Below are positions 43,211-51,590 of a stretch of DNA of 64,000 bases, piece by piece; within the stretch, counting starts at the first letter, position 1; each line of letters starts with the position of its first letter. The position numbers were made by a program, and so were the translations under genes. The stretch spans positions 372,001-436,000 of the forward strand of contig NZ_CP146101.1 in NCBI RefSeq assembly GCF_037023745.1. Reading direction: 5' to 3'. The stretch comes from Streptomyces sp. SCSIO 30461. Its GTDB lineage: Bacteria; Actinomycetota; Actinomycetes; Streptomycetales; Streptomycetaceae. Under the pieces are notes generated by a model. It was given only the letters and a program-made list of their open reading frames with translations, ran no database searches and was not told the DNA's origin.

Positions 43211-45094
43211 GTGAGTCCGGCCGTGTCCGGAACCGGTATCGGTGAGGAGGCGGGCGCGTTGGCCGCCCGTTCCCGGGCCCTTGCCGTGCTGCGCGTCCGC
43301 AGCAGGGCATTGGCCCTGGCGTTGCTGCCCGCGGCAGTCGCCGTCGTGCTGCTGGCCGGGGAGTCCACGGGCACCATCGGGGGCGGCGGCGGCTGGGACG
43401 CCGCGCGCTGGGCGGTCACATCGGCCGCGGTCGTGGTGCTGCTGCTGGCGACAGCCGTCGCCCTGGTGATCGCCCGGGCGAGGCCGGCTGTCAGTCCGAC
43501 GGTGGAGCTGTCGCAGCAGTCGGCTCCGGATCTGTACCGGCTGGTGGAGGAGCTCGCCGACCGGTTGGACGTGCCCGTGCCGTCGTCGATAGCCATCACC
43601 CCCGACTGCGACAGCTGGCTCGAGGACCGGACGCATCCGGCGAACCACACGGGTGACGGCGTGGGCAAAGGCGCCGGTGCGAGCGCGACCACACGTGCCG
43701 GCAGGGGCGCGGGCACGTTCATGTCCCAAGCCGTATCGGGCGTTCCCCACCGTACGGTGATCGCGCCTGTGCTGGTGATCGGTTCGCCCTTCCTCTGGTG
43801 GATGCGGGTCGCCGAACTGCGGGCCGTGCTCGCCCCGGTGGTCGCGGGCACCGGTCCCTCCACCCATCCCGACATAGCCGCAGCCCGCCGTTTCATCCGC
43901 GGTCTCGACGCGGCAGTGGGAGCCGCCGCCCGGCCGGGACTCGGGCCGGTGCGCGGGACCGCGCTCGGATTCGCGGGCCGTATCGCGCGGATTCTGCTGC
44001 GCGGCTGCCGTGTGCACGCCGCGGCGATGGAGCGGGCGGTCGCCGTCGCCGCGTCCGAGCGTGCACAGGCTGTGGATTACGGTCTTCGGATCGTGGCGCA
44101 GGAGCAGGTCGGCCTCGCCTACGCGGGCTGGGACCGGCTGCTGACCCGGGTGGCACTGCCCGCCTGGCGGATGGGGCGCTGGCCGTCCAGGCTCGACGCC
44201 GGTGTTGTCTCCGCACTGACCGAACTGTCCCGCCGCGACCGGCTGGCGGAGGGCTTCGCCTCCCGACTGGGCGAGCGGCCCGCATGCGATCTGCTGGAGG
44301 AGCCGGGCGCGGTGGACGAGGCCGCCTCCCTGCTGGCCGCCCGCCTCTTCCACGGGTGTCCCGGTGAGGGCGGAGCGGACTGGGCGCCGGTGGACTGGCA
44401 GGCATATCCGGAGGAAGTCGTCGACCGCAAGTGGCGCACGGAGGCGGCCAGGCTGCACCGGGTCCTCGACTCGATGGGGATACGACCCGCCGCCGCACCC
44501 TCGGGGCCGAACCTCGCCCGGGTGGTGGACTACCTCACCGTTGACGAGCCGTCCACCGCGGTGTCGCCCGCAGACGGTCCGGCGTGGCCCGGGGCACCGG
44601 AGCCGGAGTGGGAGCCGGCGGACGACCCCGAGGGCGGTTCGGTCCCCGGCGGCGCCCTCGCCGCAGGGATCAGCGCCGAGGTCGCCCGAGAGGAGGCGGG
44701 CCGCGAACGGACCGCGGGGGTCGCCGGCCCAGCAGCTCCGACCGGAGGCGCGATGGGCGGTTCGGCCGGTGGGGCGGACGCGCTGGGCGGCGATGTGCCG
44801 CATGTCTGGGTCACGGAGCCGCTGCCGCTCTTCCCGCTCCAGCCGCCGCGTACCGCCCGTGAACTGCTCGCTGACCATGTCATCGCGATGGTCTGCTGCG
44901 CGGCTGTCGATACGGCCGGTGCCACACCGGGACTCGACTGGCTCGACGGTCCCGCCCTCCTCATCGGCGGCGAGCGCAGCGCCGACCTGAGTGGCCGGGT
45001 GCTGAGCCTGGTCGAGGACGGAGACCCCGAGCCACTGCGCGACTGGTTCGCGGTGGTCGGCGTGCGTCCGGAGAAGCCGGTCCGACTGGTGTGA
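43211..45094 (+). CDS. conserved membrane-anchored protein of the purD-purC interval
   Basis: Up to 627 residues; GTG 43223 is an alternative start. Two hydrophobic helices near the N-terminus (ALALALLPAAVAVVLLAG and AAVVVLLLATAVALVIA) are followed by a large soluble part rich in Ala, Gly and Pro, with WGEL-like segments absent and no catalytic motif recognised. A gene of this kind occupies the same place in Streptomyces coelicolor as far as I recall. Function is unknown. The 250-bp gap before it holds only possible promoter sequence. Confidence 0.7.
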   Translation: MSPAVSGTGIGEEAGALAARSRALAVLRVRSRALALALLPAAVAVVLLAGESTGTIGGGGGWDAARWAVTSAAVVVLLLATAVALVIARARPAVSPTVELSQQSAPDLYRLVEELADRLDVPVPSSIAITPDCDSWLEDRTHPANHTGDGVGKGAGASATTRAGRGAGTFMSQAVSGVPHRTVIAPVLVIGSPFLWWMRVAELRAVLAPVVAGTGPSTHPDIAAARRFIRGLDAAVGAAARPGLGPVRGTALGFAGRIARILLRGCRVHAAAMERAVAVAASERAQAVDYGLRIVAQEQVGLAYAGWDRLLTRVALPAWRMGRWPSRLDAGVVSALTELSRRDRLAEGFASRLGERPACDLLEEPGAVDEAASLLAARLFHGCPGEGGADWAPVDWQAYPEEVVDRKWRTEAARLHRVLDSMGIRPAAAPSGPNLARVVDYLTVDEPSTAVSPADGPAWPGAPEPEWEPADDPEGGSVPGGALAAGISAEVAREEAGRERTAGVAGPAAPTGGAMGGSAGGADALGGDVPHVWVTEPLPLFPLQPPRTARELLADHVIAMVCCAAVDTAGATPGLDWLDGPALLIGGERSADLSGRVLSLVEDGDPEPLRDWFAVVGVRPEKPVRLV

Positions 45095-45305
45095 CGCCGA
45101 GGCTCGGGCTCAGCGGGTGGACTGCTCCGGGGCGCGGCCAGAATGGCGCATTCCGTTCACGGAAATTCGCGACGAACGGTGACGGGGTGCGTGCGTTATG
45201 TGATGTGCTGGGGTAGGGCGCCGACAGAAGCCGTGAAGCAACCAACGCCCGCGGCCGGAGCCTTCCACCAGAACAGTGGCCGGGCGACCGGAGGAGGGGC
45301 GCGAC

Positions 45306-46772
45306 ATGGGGGCGGAGCAGATCCGGCGCTGGGAGTCAGGCGCCCTCGTACATGCGGTCTCCGATCCTTTCGGCCAGGGCCCACTGCCCTGGCTGCGGAA
45401 CAGCGAGCAGTACTTCGACGACGCCGGCCAGGTCGTCCCCTGGTACGCGGACCCCGATCCGGGCCGCGGCGACAGCACCCGGGGCCGACCCCGTACCGCC
45501 GATGATGTCCGCCGCCAGATCAAGGGCTTCGCCTCCAGCGGGGCGGTCGCCCCTGGTGAGGCCATCGACTTCCATGTGACGGTCAACCCGCCGCAGCAGT
45601 TCTCCGTGGACGTCTATCGCATCGGCCACTACGGCGGGGACGGCGCAGCCAAGATCACCACCAGTCCGCGGCTCGCCGGCATCGTCCAGCCCCCGCCGCT
45701 CACCGCCGAGCGCACCGTTTCCTGCCACCACTGGTGGCTCTCCTGGCGCCTCCAGGTCCCCTCGTACTGGTCGATCGGGGCGTATGTCGCCGTCCTCACC
45801 ACGGTGGACGGGCATCGCTCCCATATCCCCTTCACCGTGCGGGACGACCATCCGGCCGATCTGCTGTTGCTGCTGCCGGACGTCACCTGGCAGGCGTACA
45901 ACCTCTATCCGGAAGACGGCAGGACCGGCGCCAGCCTCTACCACGCCTGGGATGAACACGGCCGACTGCTCGGCGAGGAGGACGCCGCGATCACGGTCTC
46001 GTTCGACCGCCCCTACGCGGGCGCGGGCCTGCCGCTCCACGTCGGACACGCGTACGACTTCATCCGCTGGGCCGAGCGCTACGGCTACCACCTGGCCTAC
46101 GCCGACACCCGCGATCTGCACGCGGGCCGGGTGGACCCCACCCGCTACCGGGGGCTGGTGTTCCCCGGGCATGACGAATACTGGTCGGCGCCCATGCGCC
46201 GCACTGTCGAGTCAGCCCGCAGCCACGGCACATCCGTGGTCTTCCTCTCCGCCAACACCATGTACTGGCAGGTTGAGCTGGGGCCGTCGGCATCGGGGGT
46301 CCCCGACCGGCTGCTCACCTGCCGCAAGCGTCGTGGCCCCGGGCGCCCGGCGCTCTGGCGCGAGGCGGGCCGGCCTGAGCAGCAGTTGCTGGGCATCCAG
46401 TACGCGGGCCGGGTCCCCGAACCGCACCCCCTGGTCGTGCGCAACGCCGATCACTGGCTGTGGGAGGCGACCGGGGCGGGTGAGGGCGACGAGATCGCCG
46501 GTCTTGTCGCGGGCGAGGCCGACCGGTACTACCCCCGCACCACGCTCCCGGAGCACCAGGGCCGCATCCTGCTCGCCCACTCGCCCTACCAGGACGGTGA
46601 GGGTGCCGTCCGGCACCAGGAGACCTCCCTCTATCGCGCGCCCTCCGGCGCCTGGGTGTTCGCATCGGGCACCTTCGCCTGGTCACCGGCGCTCGACCGG
46701 CCGGGGCATGTGGACGCCAGGATCCAGCGGGCCACCGCCAATCTGCTGGACCGGATCTGCAAGCGGGACTGA
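45306..46772 (+). CDS. N,N-dimethylformamidase large-subunit-like protein
   Basis: A 488-residue protein. ATG 45306 has GGAGGAGGG upstream and was preferred to the ATG at 45276. It resembles the C-terminal domain family of the N,N-dimethylformamidase beta subunit: FHVTVNPPQQFSVDVYRIGH, LPDVTWQAYNLYPEDG, RPYAGAGLPLHVGHAYDFIR, LVFPGHDEYWSAPMR and VVFLSANTMYWQVEL. Actinobacterial members are of unproven substrate and probably hydrolytic. It lies between the membrane protein and purC. Confidence 0.8.
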   Translation: MGAEQIRRWESGALVHAVSDPFGQGPLPWLRNSEQYFDDAGQVVPWYADPDPGRGDSTRGRPRTADDVRRQIKGFASSGAVAPGEAIDFHVTVNPPQQFSVDVYRIGHYGGDGAAKITTSPRLAGIVQPPPLTAERTVSCHHWWLSWRLQVPSYWSIGAYVAVLTTVDGHRSHIPFTVRDDHPADLLLLLPDVTWQAYNLYPEDGRTGASLYHAWDEHGRLLGEEDAAITVSFDRPYAGAGLPLHVGHAYDFIRWAERYGYHLAYADTRDLHAGRVDPTRYRGLVFPGHDEYWSAPMRRTVESARSHGTSVVFLSANTMYWQVELGPSASGVPDRLLTCRKRRGPGRPALWREAGRPEQQLLGIQYAGRVPEPHPLVVRNADHWLWEATGAGEGDEIAGLVAGEADRYYPRTTLPEHQGRILLAHSPYQDGEGAVRHQETSLYRAPSGAWVFASGTFAWSPALDRPGHVDARIQRATANLLDRICKRD

Positions 46773-47061
46773 CGCCTCCACGAGTTGCTCACGGGTGGCA
46801 CTGCACCGGGTGGTTCCCCGCGCAGTCCGGGGCGTCCAGCGTGCACGGCGGGCCGGTCGGGCCCGCTCGGCACACTCACCGTCGTGGCCGTGGCGGCGGT
46901 ACCCGAGTGGACGGCGGCCGTACACCTGCTCACCGTGCGCCACTGTCCGGGCCATCGTGCTGGTGACCGGTCGACCCCAGCCCGCCCTGCCCTGCCTGCA
47001 CGCGGATGTGCGCGGTGGGAGACAATCGGGAAGCCCTTGGATGTAACCACGCGGAGGAACC

Positions 47062-47979
47062 GTGTCCGGATTCGTAGAAAAGCCCGAGCCGCTCCAGGTT
47101 CCGGGGCTGACGCACGTCCACACCGGCAAGGTGCGTGATCTGTACCGGACCGAAGCGGGCCAACTGGTGATGGTCGCGAGCGACCGGATCTCCGCGTACG
47201 ACTGGGTGCTGCCGACAGAGATCCCCGACAAGGGGCGAATCCTCACGCAGCTCTCCCTCTGGTGGTTCGAGCTCCTTGAAGATCTCGTCCCCAACCATGT
47301 GCTCTCCACCGAACTCCCTGCCGGGGCACCCGCCGACTGGGAAGGGCGCACCCTCGTCTGCGAGGCCCTGGAGATGATCCCGGTCGAGTGTGTGGCCCGC
47401 GGCTATCTCGCCGGCTCCGGTCTGGTCGAGTACAACGCCACGCGCACCGTCTGCGGGCTCGGTCTCCCCGAGGGCCTTGTGGACGGTTCCGAGCTGCCCG
47501 CCCCGATCTTCACCCCCGCCACCAAGGCCGCCGTCGGAGACCACGACGAGAACGTCTCGTACGAGGAGGTCGCCCACCAGATCGGCGTGGAGACCGCAGC
47601 ACTGCTGCGCCAGAAGACCCTCGCCGTCTACGGGCGGGCCGCGGACATCGCGGGTGAGCGAGGGCTCATCCTCGCCGACACCAAGTTCGAGTTCGGCTTC
47701 ACGAGGGGAGACGGCGGCAGCAAGCCCGCACTGGTCCTCGCCGACGAGGTACTGACACCGGACTCCTCGCGCTACTGGCCCGCCGACGCCTGGCAGCCGG
47801 GGCGCGCCCAGCCGTCGTACGACAAGCAGTACGTACGGGACTGGCTCACCTCGCCCGCGTCCGGCTGGGATCGCAAGAGCGAGCAGCCGCCTCCCCCGCT
47901 GCCCCCGGAGGTGGTGGCAGCGACCCGCGCCAAGTACGCGGAAGCCTATGAGCTGCTGACCGGCATCCCCTGGTCGTAG
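47062..47979 (+). CDS. purC: phosphoribosylaminoimidazole-succinocarboxamide synthase
   Basis: A 305-residue enzyme (GTG start) that joins CAIR and aspartate with ATP in purine synthesis. Motifs are [46 protein letters not shown] and [12 protein letters not shown]. It is the long form (about 300 residues) typical of actinobacteria and yeast rather than the 240-residue E. coli form. A strong bidirectional terminator (48004-48034) follows. Confidence 0.97.
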   Translation: MSGFVEKPEPLQVPGLTHVHTGKVRDLYRTEAGQLVMVASDRISAYDWVLPTEIPDKGRILTQLSLWWFELLEDLVPNHVLSTELPAGAPADWEGRTLVCEALEMIPVECVARGYLAGSGLVEYNATRTVCGLGLPEGLVDGSELPAPIFTPATKAAVGDHDENVSYEEVAHQIGVETAALLRQKTLAVYGRAADIAGERGLILADTKFEFGFTRGDGGSKPALVLADEVLTPDSSRYWPADAWQPGRAQPSYDKQYVRDWLTSPASGWDRKSEQPPPPLPPEVVAATRAKYAEAYELLTGIPWS

Positions 47980-48003
47980 GCACCCGCTTCGAGCGAACAC
48001 GAC

Positions 48004-48034
48004 AAAGCCCCCGGCCGAAAAGGCCGGGGGCTTT
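48004..48034. terminator. terminator between purC and tRNA-Gly
   Basis: The inverted repeat AAAGCCCCCGGCC ... GGCCGGGGGCTTT has A and T runs on both sides, so it can serve purC and the convergent tRNA-Gly. Confidence 0.9.
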
Positions 48035-48041
48035 GACTCTG

Positions 48042-48114
48042 AGCGGACGACGAGGCTCGAACTCGCGACCTCAACCTTGGCAAGGTTGCGCTCTACCAAC
48101 TGAGCTACGTCCGC
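48042..48114 (-). tRNA. tRNA-Gly(GCC), copy 1
   Basis: 73 nt. The acceptor GCGGACG pairs with CGTCCGC. The anticodon arm is CAACC-TTGCCAA-GGTTG (anticodon GCC), and the T arm is CGAGTTCGAGCCTCG. The 3' CCA is not encoded. Confidence 0.96.
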
Positions 48115-48136
48115 ATGCGCCGTGGCGCGGAAGCCA

Positions 48137-48655
48137 CTATACCCAACCTCGCTCCCGTGCGAGACGCACCGCCGTGTGCCGATTGCCCGCGCCCAGCTTC
48201 GAGGCCGCCGACGACAGATGGGCGCGCCCTGTCCCGGGGGACAGGGCTGCCCGCTCGGCGATCTCCGCGATGGGGGCGCCGTCAGCGGCCGGCTCAAGGA
48301 CCTCGGCCTCGCGGATCGTCAGCGGCGAGTCCCCTGCGGAGATCGCGTCGGCGGCCAACTCGGGGTCCACATAGCGGTTTCCCGCCTGCACCGTACGGAT
48401 GATCTCAGCGAGCCGCTGGGCGCTGACTGTCTCGGGGACAAAGCCGCGCACCCCGGCTGCCAGGGGGCGCTTCAGATACCCTGGGCGGCCGTGACCGGTG
48501 ACGATCATGGTCCGGCACTCCGGCACTCCGGCACTTCGGCACTCCGGCACTCCGGCACTCCGGCAGCTCGGTCCGCAGCTCTGTGGCGACCCTCACACAG
48601 TCGGTACCGGGCATCTGGAGGTCCGGCACCGCGACATCGGGTCGGTGCGCCCTGG
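48137..48655 (-). pseudogene. DesR-like response regulator remnant
   Basis: The receiver-domain part VAVPDLQMPGTDC is followed, after an expanded 8-bp repeat, by MIVTGHGRPGYLKRPLAAGV. The LuxR-type HTH region then follows (LTIREAEVLEPAADGAPIAE and ALSPGTGRAHLSSAASKLGA). The first part of the receiver is missing: the reading runs straight into an ABC ATPase remnant near 48655. Several conserved positions are changed (PGTGRAH where PGTVRNY is usual). It is a deletion product, not a working gene. Confidence 0.8.
48508..48566. repeat. tandem 8-bp repeat (CACTCCGG) in the response regulator remnant
   Basis: About seven units of CACTCCGG, one of them CACTTCGG. Eight is not a multiple of three, so the expansion shifts the reading frame of the receiver domain. 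It looks like replication slippage. Confidence 0.85.
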
Positions 48656-49231
48656 CCGTGCCTTCGCCCCGCAGCTCTCGCACCAACCGCCAGGTGTCCT
48701 GGCGGCCTTCCACATCGAGCCCGGTCGTCGGCTCGCCGAGAAACAGCACCTCGGGCCGCCCCAGCAGGGCGAGTGCCAGATCGAGGCGCCGGCGCTCCCC
48801 ACCGGAGAGCTGCTTGACGCGTATGCCCGACCGATGGCCGAGGCCCACGAGCTCTGTGGCCTCCCCGGGCGGTCGGGCCCCACTGGTGCAGCATGCCCAC
48901 ATGCGCACGGTCTCGCTGACCGTCAGGTCGGAGGGGGAGCCGCCCTCCTGAAGCATCACCCCGGTCCTGCCTCCTGGAGCATCACCCCGGTCCTGGGCCG
49001 CACAGCTGCGCGCTCGCGGTGCGGGTCACGGCCCAGCACCCGCACGATCCCCCCGCTCGGCGCGGCCAGCCCTTCCAGCGGCTCGACGGTGGAGGTCTTG
49101 CCCGCGCCGTTCGTGCCGAGCAGTGCGAACAACTCACCGCGTGCCACGGAGAAGGTGATCCCGCTCACGGCCTCGAACGCGCCGGTGCAACTGCGGCGCA
49201 GCTCACGGACCTCGATCACATTCTCGGTCAT
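48655..49231 (-). pseudogene. ABC transporter ATPase remnant
   Basis: It starts at ATG 49231 and shows Walker A LLGTNGAGKTSTVEPLEG. At 48944-48995 a 26-bp tandem duplication, CCTCCTGRAGCATC and onward, shifts the frame. After it the signature VKQLSGGERRRLDLALALLG and Walker B VLFLGEPTTGLD are in a different frame. Homology ends near 48655, where it is fused to the response regulator remnant. The permease and sensor kinase genes that usually lie between such genes are gone. Confidence 0.8.
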
Positions 49232-49387
49232 CGCCGTATTTCAAGGATTCCGCCCGAGCCGGGCGGCAAGCAGTGCGCGCTGTCATCGGGGTTTATGACA
49301 AATGTCAGTGCGGGGCGGCAGGTCGACCGGGCAGGCATACGCTGACTGGGTACGCGGGAGCAGACATACGTCGACTGGACATACGGT

Positions 49388-49417
49388 GAAGGCCCCGGTC
49401 TGATGACCGGGGCCTTC
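49388..49417. terminator. terminator downstream of tRNA-Gly copy 2
   Basis: GAAGGCCCCGGTC ... GACCGGGGCCTTC with a short loop, 9 bp from the tRNA 3' end. Confidence 0.8.
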
Positions 49418-49425
49418 ACCACCTG

Positions 49426-49498
49426 AGCGGACGACGAGATTCGAACTCGCGACCCTCACCTTGGCAAGGTGATGCTCTACCAACTGAGCCACGTCCGC
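49426..49498 (-). tRNA. tRNA-Gly(GCC), copy 2
   Basis: 73 nt. The acceptor GCGGACG pairs with CGTCCGC. The anticodon arm is TCACC-TTGCCAA-GGTGA (anticodon GCC) with T loop GTTCGAATC. It is nearly identical to copy 1 at 48042-48114. Confidence 0.96.
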
Positions 49499-49578
49499 AG
49501 TGCTCCCGCTTCGGCTTTCACCGGGCGGTGCGTCGACTACTGTACCCGATCCACCGGAGTGGTCGTTACGTAGTGCGG

Positions 49579-49650
49579 AGCGGGTGACAGGAATTGCACA
49601 CTGCGCCTTCCCTCTGGAAGAGGGCTGTTCTGCTACTGAACTACACCCGC
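49579..49650 (-). tRNA. tRNA-Gly(TCC)
   Basis: 72 nt. The acceptor GCGGGTG pairs with CACCCGC. The D arm is TAGTTCAGTAGCAGAA, the anticodon loop is CTTCCAG (anticodon TCC), and the T loop is GTGCAATTC. Together with the two GCC copies it makes a glycine tRNA group beside the lsr2-like gene. Confidence 0.9.
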
Positions 49651-49823
49651 ACGCTCCGTGAGGTTCGGCCCGTCGGCCTCGCCCCTCGGCGTGCTTCAGA
49701 CTCTAGCCCACCTGCGGGGGTGCCGTGCAACTCGGTTCGGCGCGGGTGCCGTTCGACCGGATGCCGCAGGCGCCGTGGATGCCGTGGCCGGCTCCGTGTG
49801 AAGCTCGCACGGCGGAGTGCGTG

Positions 49824-50153
49824 TCAGCTCGCCTGGCGGAACGCCTCGTACACCCGCTTGGGGATGCGGCCCCTGGCCGGCACCTCCATCTTGTTGGACT
49901 GGGCCCAGGCGCGAACGGCCGCAGGGGCCGGCTCCAGCGTGGTGTGCCGGTAATCCTGGCGGGCTCTGCCCGGGCGCTTCGCCGCCTTGCGCCCCGCCGC
50001 CACGTAGGGAGCGAGAACCTTGCGCAGTTTCTTTGCGTTGGCGGGATTGAGGTCGATCTCGTACGACTTCCCGTCCAGGCCGAACCGGACCGTTTCCGCC
50101 GCCGTCCCGCCGTCGATGTCGTCGGAGAGGGTGACTACTACGCGCTGAGCCAC
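49824..50153 (-). CDS. lsrL: Lsr2-family nucleoid-associated protein (second paralog type)
   Basis: A 109-residue protein from GTG 50153 with AGGAAAGG upstream. The N-terminal dimerisation part is QRVVVTLSDDIDGGTAAE and VRFGLDGKSYEIDL. The C-terminal DNA-binding part is RAWAQSNKMEVPARGRIPKR, with the RGR minor-groove hook. Lsr2 proteins silence AT-rich, often foreign or biosynthetic, DNA in Streptomyces. The gene next to purSQL corresponds by position to the Lsr2-like paralog (LsrL) of S. coelicolor; that match is from memory. Confidence 0.9.
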   Translation of the reverse strand: MAQRVVVTLSDDIDGGTAAETVRFGLDGKSYEIDLNPANAKKLRKVLAPYVAAGRKAAKRPGRARQDYRHTTLEPAPAAVRAWAQSNKMEVPARGRIPKRVYEAFRQAS

Positions 50154-50667
50154 GGATATGGGTCCTTTCCTGCGGTTTCGCCTTCGTCCGGGCCGTAAGG
50201 TCGGCCGGATGGCCGACCTTACGGCCCAAGCCGACGGCCTGGCCCGATGTGGTCCTGTTGGCTTGAACGGCCGGGGCCTGCCGGGCAAGCCGGACGGACC
50301 GGCCGGTCGAGCCGAATCGGACCGTTCGTGCTCCGTTCTGACGTGTGGCGACACCAAAAAAATTCCGGCGCGAGCGGGGAGCGACGCTACTTTCCGCCGT
50401 ATTCCTTTCTACCGTCGCCGGTGGTGCATTGTGAAGCCCTGCCAATTGCTTGAGCGTGTCATCCATAATGAGGGACGGACGGCTTTTCTCCGGTTTTCCC
50501 GCCGGTCTTCTGTGTGTCATCTCCGTGCGTTCTCCGGTGCTTCTCCGGGCCTTCTCCCCGGCTTCCACGCCTCCTCTCCGTGCTTTCTCTGTATATCTAT
50601 GCGCGTAGATTTTTTGGGCGGGTACGCTGAGGGAACCGCCTTCAGCACCACACCACCGGGAGTGCCA
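50154..50667. promoter_or_regulatory. divergent lsrL / purS upstream region with pyrimidine-rich repeats
   Basis: A 514-bp gap with unusually low GC in parts. It contains A-rich ACCAAAAAAATTCCGG near 50352 and a polypyrimidine tract with TTCTCCGG at 50486-50493, 50530-50537 and 50541-50548 plus TTCTCCCCGG at 50552. It then has the near-palindrome ATCTATGCGCGTAGAT followed by five more T (50596-50616). This could be a weak terminator or attenuator ahead of purS. No gene is supported here. Confidence 0.45.
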
Positions 50668-50913
50668 GTGGCACGCGTCGTAGTCGACGTCATGCTCAAG
50701 CCGGAGATCCTCGACCCGCAGGGCCAGGCGGTGCAGCGCGCACTGCCCCGCCTGGGTTTCGAGGGGATCGCGGACGTACGTCAGGGGAAGCGCTTCGAGC
50801 TCGAGGTGGAGGGGCCGGTCGATGCCGCCGCCCTCGCCCGCATCCACGAGATGGCCGAAACGTTCCTCGCCAACACCGTCATCGAGGACTTCGCCGTGAA
50901 GGTGGAGTCGTGA
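50668..50913 (+). CDS. purS: phosphoribosylformylglycinamidine synthase subunit PurS
   Basis: An 81-residue protein from GTG 50668. It matches the PurS fold: [39 protein letters not shown] and [12 protein letters not shown]. PurS bridges PurL and PurQ for FGAM synthesis. Its stop overlaps the purQ GTG start by 4 bp. Confidence 0.96.
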   Translation: MARVVVDVMLKPEILDPQGQAVQRALPRLGFEGIADVRQGKRFELEVEGPVDAAALARIHEMAETFLANTVIEDFAVKVES

Positions 50914-51590
50914 CCGCTCGTATCGGAGTCGTCACCTTCCCCGGCACGCTGGACGACCAGGACGCACTGCGCGCCGTCCACATCGCGGGCGCCGAGCCCG
51001 TCTCGCTGTGGCACCGCGACAAGGACCTCAAGCAGGTCGACGCGGTCGTGCTCGCCGGCGGCTTCTCCTACGGCGACTACCTGCGGGCGGGCGCCATCTC
51101 CCGCTTCTCGCCGGTGATGGAGACCCTCATCGAGGAGGCGAGGGCCGGTCTGCCGGTCCTCGGTATCTGCAACGGCTTCCAGATCCTCACCGAGGCCCAT
51201 CTGCTGCCGGGCGCGATGCTGCGGAACAACCATCTGCACTTCATCTGCCGCGACCAGAGGCTGCGCGTGGAGAACGCGGAGACCGCCTGGACCGCCGACT
51301 ACGCGCAGGGCCAGGAGATCTCCGTCCCGCTGAAGAACATGGACGGCCGGTACGTCGCCGACGAGCGCACGCTCGACGAGCTGGAGGCCGAGGGCCGGGT
51401 CGCGTTCCGCTACCTCGACCTGAACCCGAACGGCTCGCTCCGCGGCATCGCGGGTATCACCAACGCCGCGGGCAATGTCGTCGGCCTGATGCCCCACCCC
51501 GAGCACGCCGTTGAGCCGCTGATCGGCACCGGCGGCACGGACGGCCTCGGATTCTTCACCTCGATCATCAAGAAGCTGGTCGCCGCATGA
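50910..51590 (+). CDS. purQ: phosphoribosylformylglycinamidine synthase subunit PurQ (glutaminase)
   Basis: A 226-residue class I amidotransferase that supplies ammonia to PurL. The catalytic Cys lies in [11 protein letters not shown], with the oxyanion region [17 protein letters not shown] and the His/Glu part [11 protein letters not shown] near the C-terminus. The start overlaps purS and the stop overlaps purL (ATGA). Confidence 0.97.
   Translation: MTARIGVVTFPGTLDDQDALRAVHIAGAEPVSLWHRDKDLKQVDAVVLAGGFSYGDYLRAGAISRFSPVMETLIEEARAGLPVLGICNGFQILTEAHLLPGAMLRNNHLHFICRDQRLRVENAETAWTADYAQGQEISVPLKNMDGRYVADERTLDELEAEGRVAFRYLDLNPNGSLRGIAGITNAAGNVVGLMPHPEHAVEPLIGTGGTDGLGFFTSIIKKLVAA

Noticed and set aside
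48508..48566. CRISPR array
   Set aside because: Units are 8 bp and contiguous without spacers, and no cas genes are present.
50158..50667. Extended N-terminus for purS
   Set aside because: PurS is about 80 residues in all actinobacteria known to me, and the extension is low-complexity translation of the intergenic leader.
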